DNA of 11,726 nt from Ferruginibacter sp. GTDB taxonomy: Bacteria > Bacteroidota > Bacteroidia > Chitinophagales > Chitinophagaceae. The stretch lies in assembly GCA_018882645.1 (NCBI GenBank), contig VERM01000020.1, forward strand, positions 1-11,726, written 5' to 3'. Positions within the stretch are counted from its first letter, which is position 1. Each line of letters starts with the position of its first letter. The notes under the pieces were generated by a model. It saw only the letters and a program-made list of their open reading frames with translations. It was not told where the DNA came from and ran no database searches. The translations under genes and the position numbers were made by a program. Shown piece by piece: positions 1 to 5,691 of the stretch.

Positions 1-620
1 TTTTTCCCCTCTGGAGTTGTAAAATAACCAGGAGATACTGAATTGATATCAATATCCGTACCCCAATGATGGCGCGAGGTGGATGGCATGGAACTGTATG
101 TGAGAATATTTTGTGCGATTTTGACAGAATCATTGGATGCCCTTGATTGTATTTCCCATTTCCGGTCCCAGATATTTTTCTGTTCTTCAAAGTTTCTGGT
201 TCCTGAAACAATAACCAGTGAAACATTGTCTTCCTTTGCCGCATCGTACATTTTGATAAACTGCGCCAGCACCACTTTTTGAATGTAAATGTCTCTGTTG
301 GACAAGTAATCAGGCGCTCTCTCAAATAATGGATGGGTTCTATAGTTGAACTTTCCTGTCAAAAATTCAATGGTTCCTTCAGCAGCCGGAGAACCTGAAG
401 GAATAGAGCCCTCTTCCGTATTGCCTTTATCATCAGGCTCAGGATTTACAGGGAAATTAGTAATATGTTTACCGCCATTTCCTGAAATTGGAGGTTTTTT
501 ACCTACTTGGTTATTTTTAGAAAAATAACTTTGTAGCATCCTTGGCAGAAAATATCCAAGAGATATGAAAATGGTTAGAATGAGTAGAATTCCTAATCGG
601 TTTATTTTTCTTTTTGCCAT
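1..620 (-). CDS. Membrane-anchored M15-family D-alanyl-D-alanine carboxypeptidase-like peptidase (3' end off window)
   Basis: This is the first 206 codons of a peptidase gene that runs off the left edge. The ATG at 618-620 opens with MAKRKINRLG and one hydrophobic helix (about residues 9-25), so the protein should be anchored in the inner membrane with its catalytic part in the periplasm. A Pro/Gly/Asn-rich linker follows (about 35-75). The LAS/M15 zinc motif SxHxxGxxxD is visible as SRHHWGTDID at 182-191, making H184 and D191 the likely first two zinc ligands. The usual A in the motif is D here. The upstream segment VIVSGTRNFEEQKNIW (about 141-156) fits the conserved SGYRSxxxQ region of VanY-like enzymes. 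Members of this family trim D-Ala from peptidoglycan stem peptides. The catalytic Glu and third ligand lie beyond the window. It follows the SH3 gene by 15 bases, so the two are probably co-transcribed. Confidence 0.85.
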   Translation of the reverse strand, partial: MAKRKINRLGILLILTIFISLGYFLPRMLQSYFSKNNQVGKKPPISGNGGKHITNFPVNPEPDDKGNTEEGSIPSGSPAAEGTIEFLTGKFNYRTHPLFERAPDYLSNRDIYIQKVVLAQFIKMYDAAKEDNVSLVIVSGTRNFEEQKNIWDRKWEIQSRASNDSVKIAQNILTYSSMPSTSRHHWGTDIDINSVSPGYFTTPEGK

Positions 621-635
621 GGTATCTTTTTTCAA

Positions 636-1220
636 TTATTGTTCCCTGATAAACTCGCCTAAAATCCACCCCTCTTTCCCGCTGTCCAAGCGCACAAAAT
701 ACCAAAGATCACCATCAATAAAATCGAGACTTCCCCTTTCAACATAACCATCTTCGGTATAGCCATCTTTGTGTTTGAAAGAAATGTGATAATACCCATC
801 GTAATAACTGTCGATTACATTTACCGCCAAATCTGCTTTGAGATTTTGCTTAAAATACCAGTTTTGGTCATAAAATTTAGTCTGACGCCTTAATTTACCT
901 TCATTAGAATTGCCTGATGGTCGGTATTTATCTAATATAGTAACCGATTGTCCAAGCCTCATAGAAGAAATCACCTTGGATGTAATTGAATGATCAGAAC
1001 GAAGATTTACTTTATCTCCGGTTATTTCACCTCTTGGTTCTCGCGGATTATTATTTTGTCCACCTCCTTGAATTGGAGGAACAGTGGAACCTTCAGTTAT
1101 AGGTGGATAGTTAGTGGACTCTGGTTTGCTATTTTTCGAAAAAACCATAAAAGCCAATGCCCCAATAACCAATGCCATTAGAGCTATTACAATTGTAAAA
1201 ATGTAATTTTTATTTTCCAT
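636..1220 (-). CDS. Membrane-anchored protein with a bacterial SH3-like domain
   Basis: A 194-residue protein. A hydrophobic segment at about 7-27 should act as a membrane anchor. A disordered Pro/Gly/Asn linker (about 30-63) leads to an exported SH3-type region. The start of an SH3_3-like fold is seen at 69-97 (DKVNLRSDHSITSKV, then LGQSVTIL). Its typical closing half, LWYFVRLDSGKEGWILGEF, comes only at 172-190. About 70 residues in between contain another SH3-like strand pattern (128-166, ending DGYVERGSL). Bacterial SH3 domains usually bind cell-wall peptides or glycans, so this may target or regulate the M15 peptidase encoded 15 bases downstream. Both proteins have a similar anchor-plus-linker layout, including FSKN just after the helix and a PPI motif in the linker. 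The function is inferred from domain and context; no catalytic residues are visible. Confidence 0.75.
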   Translation of the reverse strand: MENKNYIFTIVIALMALVIGALAFMVFSKNSKPESTNYPPITEGSTVPPIQGGGQNNNPREPRGEITGDKVNLRSDHSITSKVISSMRLGQSVTILDKYRPSGNSNEGKLRRQTKFYDQNWYFKQNLKADLAVNVIDSYYDGYYHISFKHKDGYTEDGYVERGSLDFIDGDLWYFVRLDSGKEGWILGEFIREQ

Positions 1221-1243
1221 AAATTTTTATTTTAAATTTAAAC

Positions 1244-1251
1244 CAAAAATA
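1244..1251 (-). promoter_or_regulatory. Candidate -7 element (TATTTTTG) for the SH3/M15 unit
   Basis: On the minus strand this reads TATTTTTG, a full match to the Bacteroidota TAnnTTTG element, 23 bases before the SH3 start codon. A TTG (plus-strand CAA at 1275-1277) lies 23 bases upstream, at the long limit of accepted spacing and just inside the longest reading of tcdA. The motif is short and the region AT-rich, so a chance match is possible. Confidence 0.35.
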
Positions 1252-1271
1252 TGTGATTATATCCTAAATTA

Positions 1272-2024
1272 ATGCAAAAATCAATTGAATATATGATGGA
1301 TATTTCATGGCTCAGCAGAACTGAGTTGCTTATTGGGGAAGAAAATATCAGACAACTTAATGAAAAACACGTCATGATCATAGGTATGGGTGGCGTAGGC
1401 TCATTTGCGGCTGAATTCATTTGCAGAAGTGGCATTGAGGTAATGACCATAATCGACGGAGATGTGGTAGATCCTTCCAACCGAAATAGGCAACTCCCCG
1501 CATTGTCGACCAATCATGGAATGCCAAAAGTGGATATCATGGCTGAAAGACTGATACAAATAAATCCTGAATTGCAACTCAAGAGCATTAGATCATTTAT
1601 AAATCCGGAAATGGCAGACCAAATCCTACTCTCCCGCCCCGATTATATCATAGATGCCATCGACAGCATTCAACCCAAACTAACTTTTATTAAAATTGCC
1701 TATCAAAAAAACATTCCCTTTGTAAGCAGCATGGGTGCCGGAGGAAAAATGGATCCCACTTTGATAAAAATTGCAGATATCTCCAAAACCTACAATTGCC
1801 CTTTTGCACAACAGATCAGAAAGATGCTCAAAAAAGAGAAGATATATAAAGGCATCAAAACTGTTTTTTCATCTGAAGAAAACAATAAAGAAAGTCTGAT
1901 GCTCACAGACGGAAGCAATTTCAAAAAATCCGCATACGGAACCATGTCGTACCTGCCTGCAGCTTTTGGAGCAGTCGTAGCTTCGGTAGTGATCAGGGAT
2001 CTCATCAAAACAAATGCAGATTAA
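1272..2024 (+). CDS. tcdA: tRNA threonylcarbamoyladenosine dehydratase (TcdA/CsdL, ThiF-like)
   Basis: A 250-residue E1-like (ThiF/MoeB/HesA) enzyme. In the TcdA family it uses ATP to dehydrate and cyclise t6A at position 37 of ANN-decoding tRNAs to ct6A. Visible features are the nucleotide-binding loop GMGGVGS (38-44), IIDGDVVDPSNRNRQ (60-74) with the family Arg residues, DAIDSIQPK (128-136), and the very TcdA-like MGAGGKMDPTLIKIADISKT (154-173). These separate it from MoeB and ThiF. Length is near the family norm (E. coli about 268). The start is uncertain: most relatives begin just before SWLSRTELL, so the ATGs at 1293 or 1296 are as plausible as 1272. No strong ribosome-binding site decides it. 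pdxJ follows after 47 bases on the same strand and may share its transcript. Confidence 0.9.
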   Translation: MQKSIEYMMDISWLSRTELLIGEENIRQLNEKHVMIIGMGGVGSFAAEFICRSGIEVMTIIDGDVVDPSNRNRQLPALSTNHGMPKVDIMAERLIQINPELQLKSIRSFINPEMADQILLSRPDYIIDAIDSIQPKLTFIKIAYQKNIPFVSSMGAGGKMDPTLIKIADISKTYNCPFAQQIRKMLKKEKIYKGIKTVFSSEENNKESLMLTDGSNFKKSAYGTMSYLPAAFGAVVASVVIRDLIKTNAD

Positions 2025-2033
2025 CTCAATCCA

Positions 2034-2058
2034 TTTTATAAATATTAACTTTATAAAA
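2034..2058. repeat. Perfect AT-only inverted repeat between tcdA and pdxJ
   Basis: The arms TTTTATAAA (2034-2042) and TTTATAAAA (2050-2058) are exact reverse complements with a 7-base spacer. The pdxJ ATG begins 13 bases after the second arm. All stem pairs are A-T, so an RNA hairpin would be weak. A DNA-binding operator or an AT-rich promoter patch is equally possible. A near match to the -7 element (TAACTTTA, 2046-2053) lies inside it. Confidence 0.4.
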
Positions 2059-2071
2059 AGAATCACTCATC

Positions 2072-2791
2072 ATGACCAAACTTTCAGTCAATATAAACAA
2101 AATAGCTACTCTTCGGAATGCAAGAGGTGGCAATAATCCGGATGTATTGAAAGCCGCATTGGATATAGAGAGATTTGGAGCTGACGGCATTACCGTTCAC
2201 CCCAGACCGGATGAAAGGCATATCAGATATACGGATGTAGTTGCATTGAAAAAAAATATCCAAACTGAATTCAATATAGAAGGAAACCCCACTGAAAAAA
2301 AATTTGTGGAACTTGTATTGGAAAATAAACCCACGCAGGTCACACTTGTTCCTGACGCTACAGGACAATTAACCAGCAATCACGGTTGGAATACCGTTGA
2401 ACATCAGTTTTATCTAACCGATATTATTCACGTTTTTAAAAACGCCGGTATTCGTGTATCGATTTTTGTTGATCCCATTGTAGAAATGATTGACGCAGCC
2501 AAAACTACCGGCACAGACCGAATTGAGCTGTATACAGAACAATATGCGCTTGATTTCGCAAAAGGCAAAAGAGAAGAAGCTATCGCTCCATATATGAAAG
2601 CATCCATAAGAGCAAACGATTTGGGAATTGGGATTAATGCGGGGCACGACCTCGATCTGAACAATTTGTCTTATTTCACAAAACACATCCCAGGACTGTT
2701 GGAAGTATCTATTGGACATGCACTGATTTGTGATGCCATTTATTTGGGTTTAGAAAATACTGTGCAACTGTATAAAAGAGAACTGGTTTGA
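2072..2791 (+). CDS. pdxJ: Pyridoxine 5'-phosphate synthase
   Basis: A 239-residue TIM-barrel enzyme of the DXP-dependent vitamin B6 pathway. It condenses 1-deoxyxylulose 5-phosphate with 3-amino-2-oxopropyl phosphate to give pyridoxine 5'-phosphate in the cytoplasm. The family signature is clear: [15 protein letters not shown] (6-20), [17 protein letters not shown] (36-52), FNIEGNPT (67-74), [12 protein letters not shown] (132-143), [15 protein letters not shown] (185-199) and a C-terminal [13 protein letters not shown] (211-223). By comparison with E. coli, likely active-site residues are H43, E70 and H192. The E. coli NIDHIATLR histidine is Lys here, which I recall as usual in this phylum. 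Length matches the family, and the ATG agrees with homologous N-termini. It is downstream of tcdA on the same strand and converges on the thioredoxin gene. Confidence 0.96.
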   Translation: MTKLSVNINKIATLRNARGGNNPDVLKAALDIERFGADGITVHPRPDERHIRYTDVVALKKNIQTEFNIEGNPTEKKFVELVLENKPTQVTLVPDATGQLTSNHGWNTVEHQFYLTDIIHVFKNAGIRVSIFVDPIVEMIDAAKTTGTDRIELYTEQYALDFAKGKREEAIAPYMKASIRANDLGIGINAGHDLDLNNLSYFTKHIPGLLEVSIGHALICDAIYLGLENTVQLYKRELV

Positions 2792-2793
2792 AG

Positions 2794-2863
2794 GTTTAGG
2801 AGTTTAGATGTTTAGGTATTGAGAATTTTTAAACTAAACACCTAAACATCTAAACTAACAAAC
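2794..2863. terminator. Long hairpin built of GTTTAGNN octads; likely bidirectional terminator
   Basis: AGTTTAGATGTTTAGGT (2801-2817) is perfectly complementary to 2840-2856, giving a 17-bp stem with a 22-base loop. After a 3x3 mismatch an outer GTTT/AAAC stem (2794-2797 with 2860-2863) extends it. It starts 3 bases after the pdxJ stop and ends 2 bases before the stop of the convergent thioredoxin gene, so a role in ending both transcripts is reasonable. There is no strong T tract on either side (plus strand continues CTATTTTAG). Both arms are tandem 8-base units, which may instead mark a dispersed genomic repeat. Confidence 0.6.
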
Positions 2864-2864
2864 T

Positions 2865-3950
2865 CTATTTTAGAATTGCTTCCAGTTTCGCATCCAAATC
2901 TGCTCCCCGAAGATTCTTTCCTATGACTATACCATTAGGATCTACCAAAAAATTTTGAGGAATACTATTGATACCGAACTTTTGTGCCACTGCATTGGAC
3001 CACCCCTTTAAGTCGCTTACATGCTGCCAATTCAAACCATCCGCCTGAATGGCATCCATCCATGGTTGCTTGGATTTATCAAGCGAAACGCCCAAAACGG
3101 TAAAGTTTTTGTCTTTGAACTTATTGTATGCCCTTACCACATTGGGATTTTCATTACGGCAAGGACCACACCAACTGGCCCAGAAATCGATCAACACGTA
3201 TTTGCCTTTAAAAGAAGACAAACTTATCGGCGTGCCATCAGGAGCTTCCTGAGAAAAATCAGGCAGAGGTTTGCCCATTGGATTTTTTTTGGCCTCCACA
3301 ATTTTTTCAGCAATGAATTGGCCAATCGGACAAATTCTGATTTGCTCATTTAAACCCAAAAACATTTTTTCCATCTGATCGCCATTTTCATTGAGTTGAT
3401 GGATACGATAGATTGCGAACAGAGAAACATAAGATCCAGGATTTTTATTGACAAAACCTTCAAACTGATCAATACATAATTTGGTATTTGACGCATTATT
3501 CTGATTGGCTGATGAACTGTTGAATAAATAGGAGTATGCATTCAAGATGGAATTGTATTGTACAAATTCATCGTTTGATTTTGAACCTTTTATTATAGCA
3601 TTTTTTAAGTCCCCTTTTTTCGCATTTATTTCTATACCACTGTAATCCAGGAAAATTGTAATAAAATCATCTGTTTTATCAAAAGATATTAACTTCAGAT
3701 CAGGAAAAGCTAGTTTGCCCGACAAAATAAATTTACCTTTTTTTACAACAGCCTTGGCTTCTGATGCACTTGTATTGGGATTCAGTAAGTTAACCACAAC
3801 TCCATCTCTGTAGCCCTGAACAGTACCTATAATTTTATAGGTACTATCCGCATTCATAATTTTTGAGACAGATAATCTGAATCTGTCATTATTTGCCCCG
3901 GCTTGGGATAACAAGGGCAACAAAAGAGTAAAAAATAATATTTTTTTCAT
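2865..3950 (-). CDS. Exported TlpA/ResA-like thioredoxin with DUF4369-like N-terminal domain
   Basis: A 361-residue protein with a Sec signal peptide (MKKILFFTLLLPLLSQAGA). Residues about 35-125 look like the beta-rich DUF4369 domain common in Bacteroidota, with TYKIIGTVQGYRDGVVVNL and KKGKFILSGKL. A helical linker follows, then a TlpA/AhpC-TSA thioredoxin domain (about 226-361). The latter shows KGKYVLIDFWASWCGPC with the redox pair C261/C264, GVSLDKSKQPW (287-297) and the cis-Pro segment INSIPQNFLVDPNG (P331). Such proteins reduce or exchange disulfides of periplasmic or surface proteins; the substrate is not evident. There are two further cysteines (C159, C207). No lipobox is seen, so it is probably periplasmic. 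It lies 99 bases downstream of cca on the same strand, with possible promoter elements in the gap. Confidence 0.9.
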   Translation of the reverse strand: MKKILFFTLLLPLLSQAGANNDRFRLSVSKIMNADSTYKIIGTVQGYRDGVVVNLLNPNTSASEAKAVVKKGKFILSGKLAFPDLKLISFDKTDDFITIFLDYSGIEINAKKGDLKNAIIKGSKSNDEFVQYNSILNAYSYLFNSSSANQNNASNTKLCIDQFEGFVNKNPGSYVSLFAIYRIHQLNENGDQMEKMFLGLNEQIRICPIGQFIAEKIVEAKKNPMGKPLPDFSQEAPDGTPISLSSFKGKYVLIDFWASWCGPCRNENPNVVRAYNKFKDKNFTVLGVSLDKSKQPWMDAIQADGLNWQHVSDLKGWSNAVAQKFGINSIPQNFLVDPNGIVIGKNLRGADLDAKLEAILK

Positions 3951-4023
3951 TCTGTTATAATTATTGATTTTTTGAATTGATTAACCCGATATATGCAATA
4001 TAATTTGTTTGGAGATGAACACC

Positions 4024-4040
4024 CAAAAGTATCTACTTTT
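4024..4040 (-). promoter_or_regulatory. Dyad AAAAGTA-TC-TACTTTT overlapping a TACTTTTG -7 element
   Basis: A perfect 7-bp inverted repeat with a 2-base centre occupies 4025-4040. On the minus strand positions 4031-4024 read TACTTTTG, an exact TAnnTTTG match about 74 bases before the thioredoxin start codon. The nearest upstream TTG (plus-strand CAA, 4044-4046) is only 12 bases away, too close for a standard -33. It could be a promoter with an overlapping operator, or a small hairpin after the cca stop (4050-4052). Confidence 0.3.
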
Positions 4041-4049
4041 TAACAATAA

Positions 4050-5507
4050 TTAAATACTCAAACCAAGCAATCTGCCCTGCTCTATCATAAAGGCATATGC
4101 AGCATCGTATTCATTGGGTATCTGCCCATCTAAAATGGCTTCTCTTATGGCATTTTTTATGATGCCTACTTCTCTTCCAGGAGCAAGTTTAAAAAAATTC
4201 ATGATCATTTCACCGGTAACGGGCGGTTGCCAGTTTCTGATATGATCCTTCTCTTCAACCTCCGCACATCGTTTTTGTACAAGTTCAAAATTCTCCAGAT
4301 ATCTTTTTACCTTATTTTTATTTTTGGAAGTAATGTCAGCTTTGCACAATTTAAAAAGAGATTCCAGATCATCCCCTGCATCAAAAATCAATCTTCGTAT
4401 AGCCGAATCCGTTATGTTTTCTTTTGTCAGACTGATAGGCCTCAAATGCAGTTCTACCATTTTCCTGACAAATCTCATTTTCTCATTTTGCGGCAGTTTT
4501 AGTTGAGAAAAAATCTTGGGCACCATTCTCCCCCCCACCACTTCATGCCCGTGAAATGTCCATCCATGACCTTCTTCAAATCTTTTGGTTGCAGGCTTGG
4601 CGATATCATGCAAAACGGCAACCCATCTCAACCAAAGATCATCCGTGTTTTCAGAAATATTATCCAGAACTTGTATGGTATGATATAAATAGTCTTTATG
4701 TCCTTTTCCATCTATATACTCTGCCCCTGACAATGCGGCCATCTGAGGAAAAATCAAATGAAGCAGACGGGTCTTGAACAATAAATCAAACCCCACAGAA
4801 GGTTTGCTGCTCAAGATAATTTTATTCAGCTCATCGGCAATCCTTTCCTTACTGATGATTTTAATTCTTTCCGCATTTTCTTCTATTGCGACGAGTGTTT
4901 TTTGCTCAATGGTAAAATTCAGCTGACTCGCAAATCGGATGGCCCGCATCATTCTGAGCGGATCATCGCTGAAAGTGACTCCGGGCTCTAAAGGTGTTTT
5001 AATGATTCTGTTTTTTAAATCCGCCAGCCCGTTAAAAGGATCAATCAGCTTACCGTAATCATGACTACGCAAACTGACGGCCAAAGCATTGATTGTAAAG
5101 TCCCTTCTTTTCTGATCGTCATCTATCGTGCCTGGAGAAACGATTGGATTTCTACTGTCAAAATTGTAACTCTCCTTTCTCGCACCAACAAATTCAATCT
5201 CAAAAATTTGCTCACAAACAGACGAGTCATCTGACATTTTTTCATCTTTAAGAAGAATTTTTATTTGAGCAGTTCCAAAATTTTTAAAAAAATGAACCAT
5301 TGGAGGCCTGTCAAATTGTTTTGCCGTTTCGTGAGCAAGAGCAATACCATCTCCCGTACACACTACATCCATATCCTTGGTATTTCTGTGAAGCAATTTA
5401 TCTCTTACAAACCCACCAATAATATAACACTCCATCCCCATAATACGGGCTGCATTTGCTATTTTTGAGATGACAAATTTTTCAGAATCAGTTACAACTA
5501 TATCCAT
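4050..5507 (-). CDS. cca: CCA tRNA nucleotidyltransferase (class II, with HD domain)
   Basis: A 485-residue cytoplasmic enzyme that adds or repairs the 3' CCA end of tRNAs using CTP and ATP. The class II poly(A)-polymerase-like head is clear: GGFVRD (31-36) followed by the metal-binding pair in KDMDVV (D45, D47), RRDFTINALAV (134-144), the FSDDPLRMMRAIRFASQ region (179-194) that includes the template-like DxxR, and ERIADELNKIL (221-231). An HD domain follows with LHDIAKP (H300, D301) and HGHEVVGG (319-326), a fusion common in bacterial CCA/poly(A) polymerase-family proteins and linked to phosphohydrolase activity. By annotation practice it could be called an HD-domain poly(A) polymerase; position and length favour Cca. 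It is divergent from lon across 184 bases and upstream of the thioredoxin gene on the same strand. Confidence 0.93.
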   Translation of the reverse strand: MDIVVTDSEKFVISKIANAARIMGMECYIIGGFVRDKLLHRNTKDMDVVCTGDGIALAHETAKQFDRPPMVHFFKNFGTAQIKILLKDEKMSDDSSVCEQIFEIEFVGARKESYNFDSRNPIVSPGTIDDDQKRRDFTINALAVSLRSHDYGKLIDPFNGLADLKNRIIKTPLEPGVTFSDDPLRMMRAIRFASQLNFTIEQKTLVAIEENAERIKIISKERIADELNKIILSSKPSVGFDLLFKTRLLHLIFPQMAALSGAEYIDGKGHKDYLYHTIQVLDNISENTDDLWLRWVAVLHDIAKPATKRFEEGHGWTFHGHEVVGGRMVPKIFSQLKLPQNEKMRFVRKMVELHLRPISLTKENITDSAIRRLIFDAGDDLESLFKLCKADITSKNKNKVKRYLENFELVQKRCAEVEEKDHIRNWQPPVTGEMIMNFFKLAPGREVGIIKNAIREAILDGQIPNEYDAAYAFMIEQGRLLGLSI

Positions 5508-5512
5508 TGCTG

Positions 5513-5520
5513 CAAAATTA
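5513..5520 (-). promoter_or_regulatory. Possible -7 element (TAATTTTG) immediately before cca
   Basis: Minus strand reads TAATTTTG, an exact TAnnTTTG match, with its last base only 5 bases from the cca start codon. If functional, the transcript would be leaderless or nearly so. No TTG is found at the expected -33 distance (the nearest, plus-strand CAA at 5550-5552, is 29 bases away), so support is weak. Confidence 0.22.
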
Positions 5521-5626
5521 CTCTATTTGAAGGTAGTTTATATATATACCAATCTTCCCATTTTTTAAAAAATAAATAATATGGCATTATAATTGAAACA
5601 TGTAGATGCCGATTAAAAATACGCTT

Positions 5627-5650
5627 ATTAGTGGCTAATTTTGCCAAATT
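5627..5650 (+). promoter_or_regulatory. Candidate lon promoter -7 element within two overlapping dyads
   Basis: TAATTTTG at 5636-5643 exactly fits TAnnTTTG and would give a leader of about 40 bases before lon. Two short inverted repeats overlap it: ATTAG-TGG-CTAAT (5627-5639) and AATTT-TGCC-AAATT (5637-5650). No TTG is present around the -33 position, so an activator or alternative sigma input might be needed. No CIRCE or sigma-54 consensus was seen in the 5508-5691 gap, and I see no small gene there. Confidence 0.35.
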
Positions 5651-5691
5651 GACGCATTAGGATATGTAGCGACCCCAATAAACAAATCAAT

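Noticed and set aside
2794..2863. Telomere-like TTTAGG repeats or a CRISPR array
   Set aside because: Units are 8 bases, only three or four per arm and inverted, with no spacers; the position between convergent genes fits a hairpin element instead.
3021..3353. A 110-codon plus-strand open frame within the thioredoxin gene
   Set aside because: Antisense to the conserved TlpA domain, with no recognisable motif or upstream signal.
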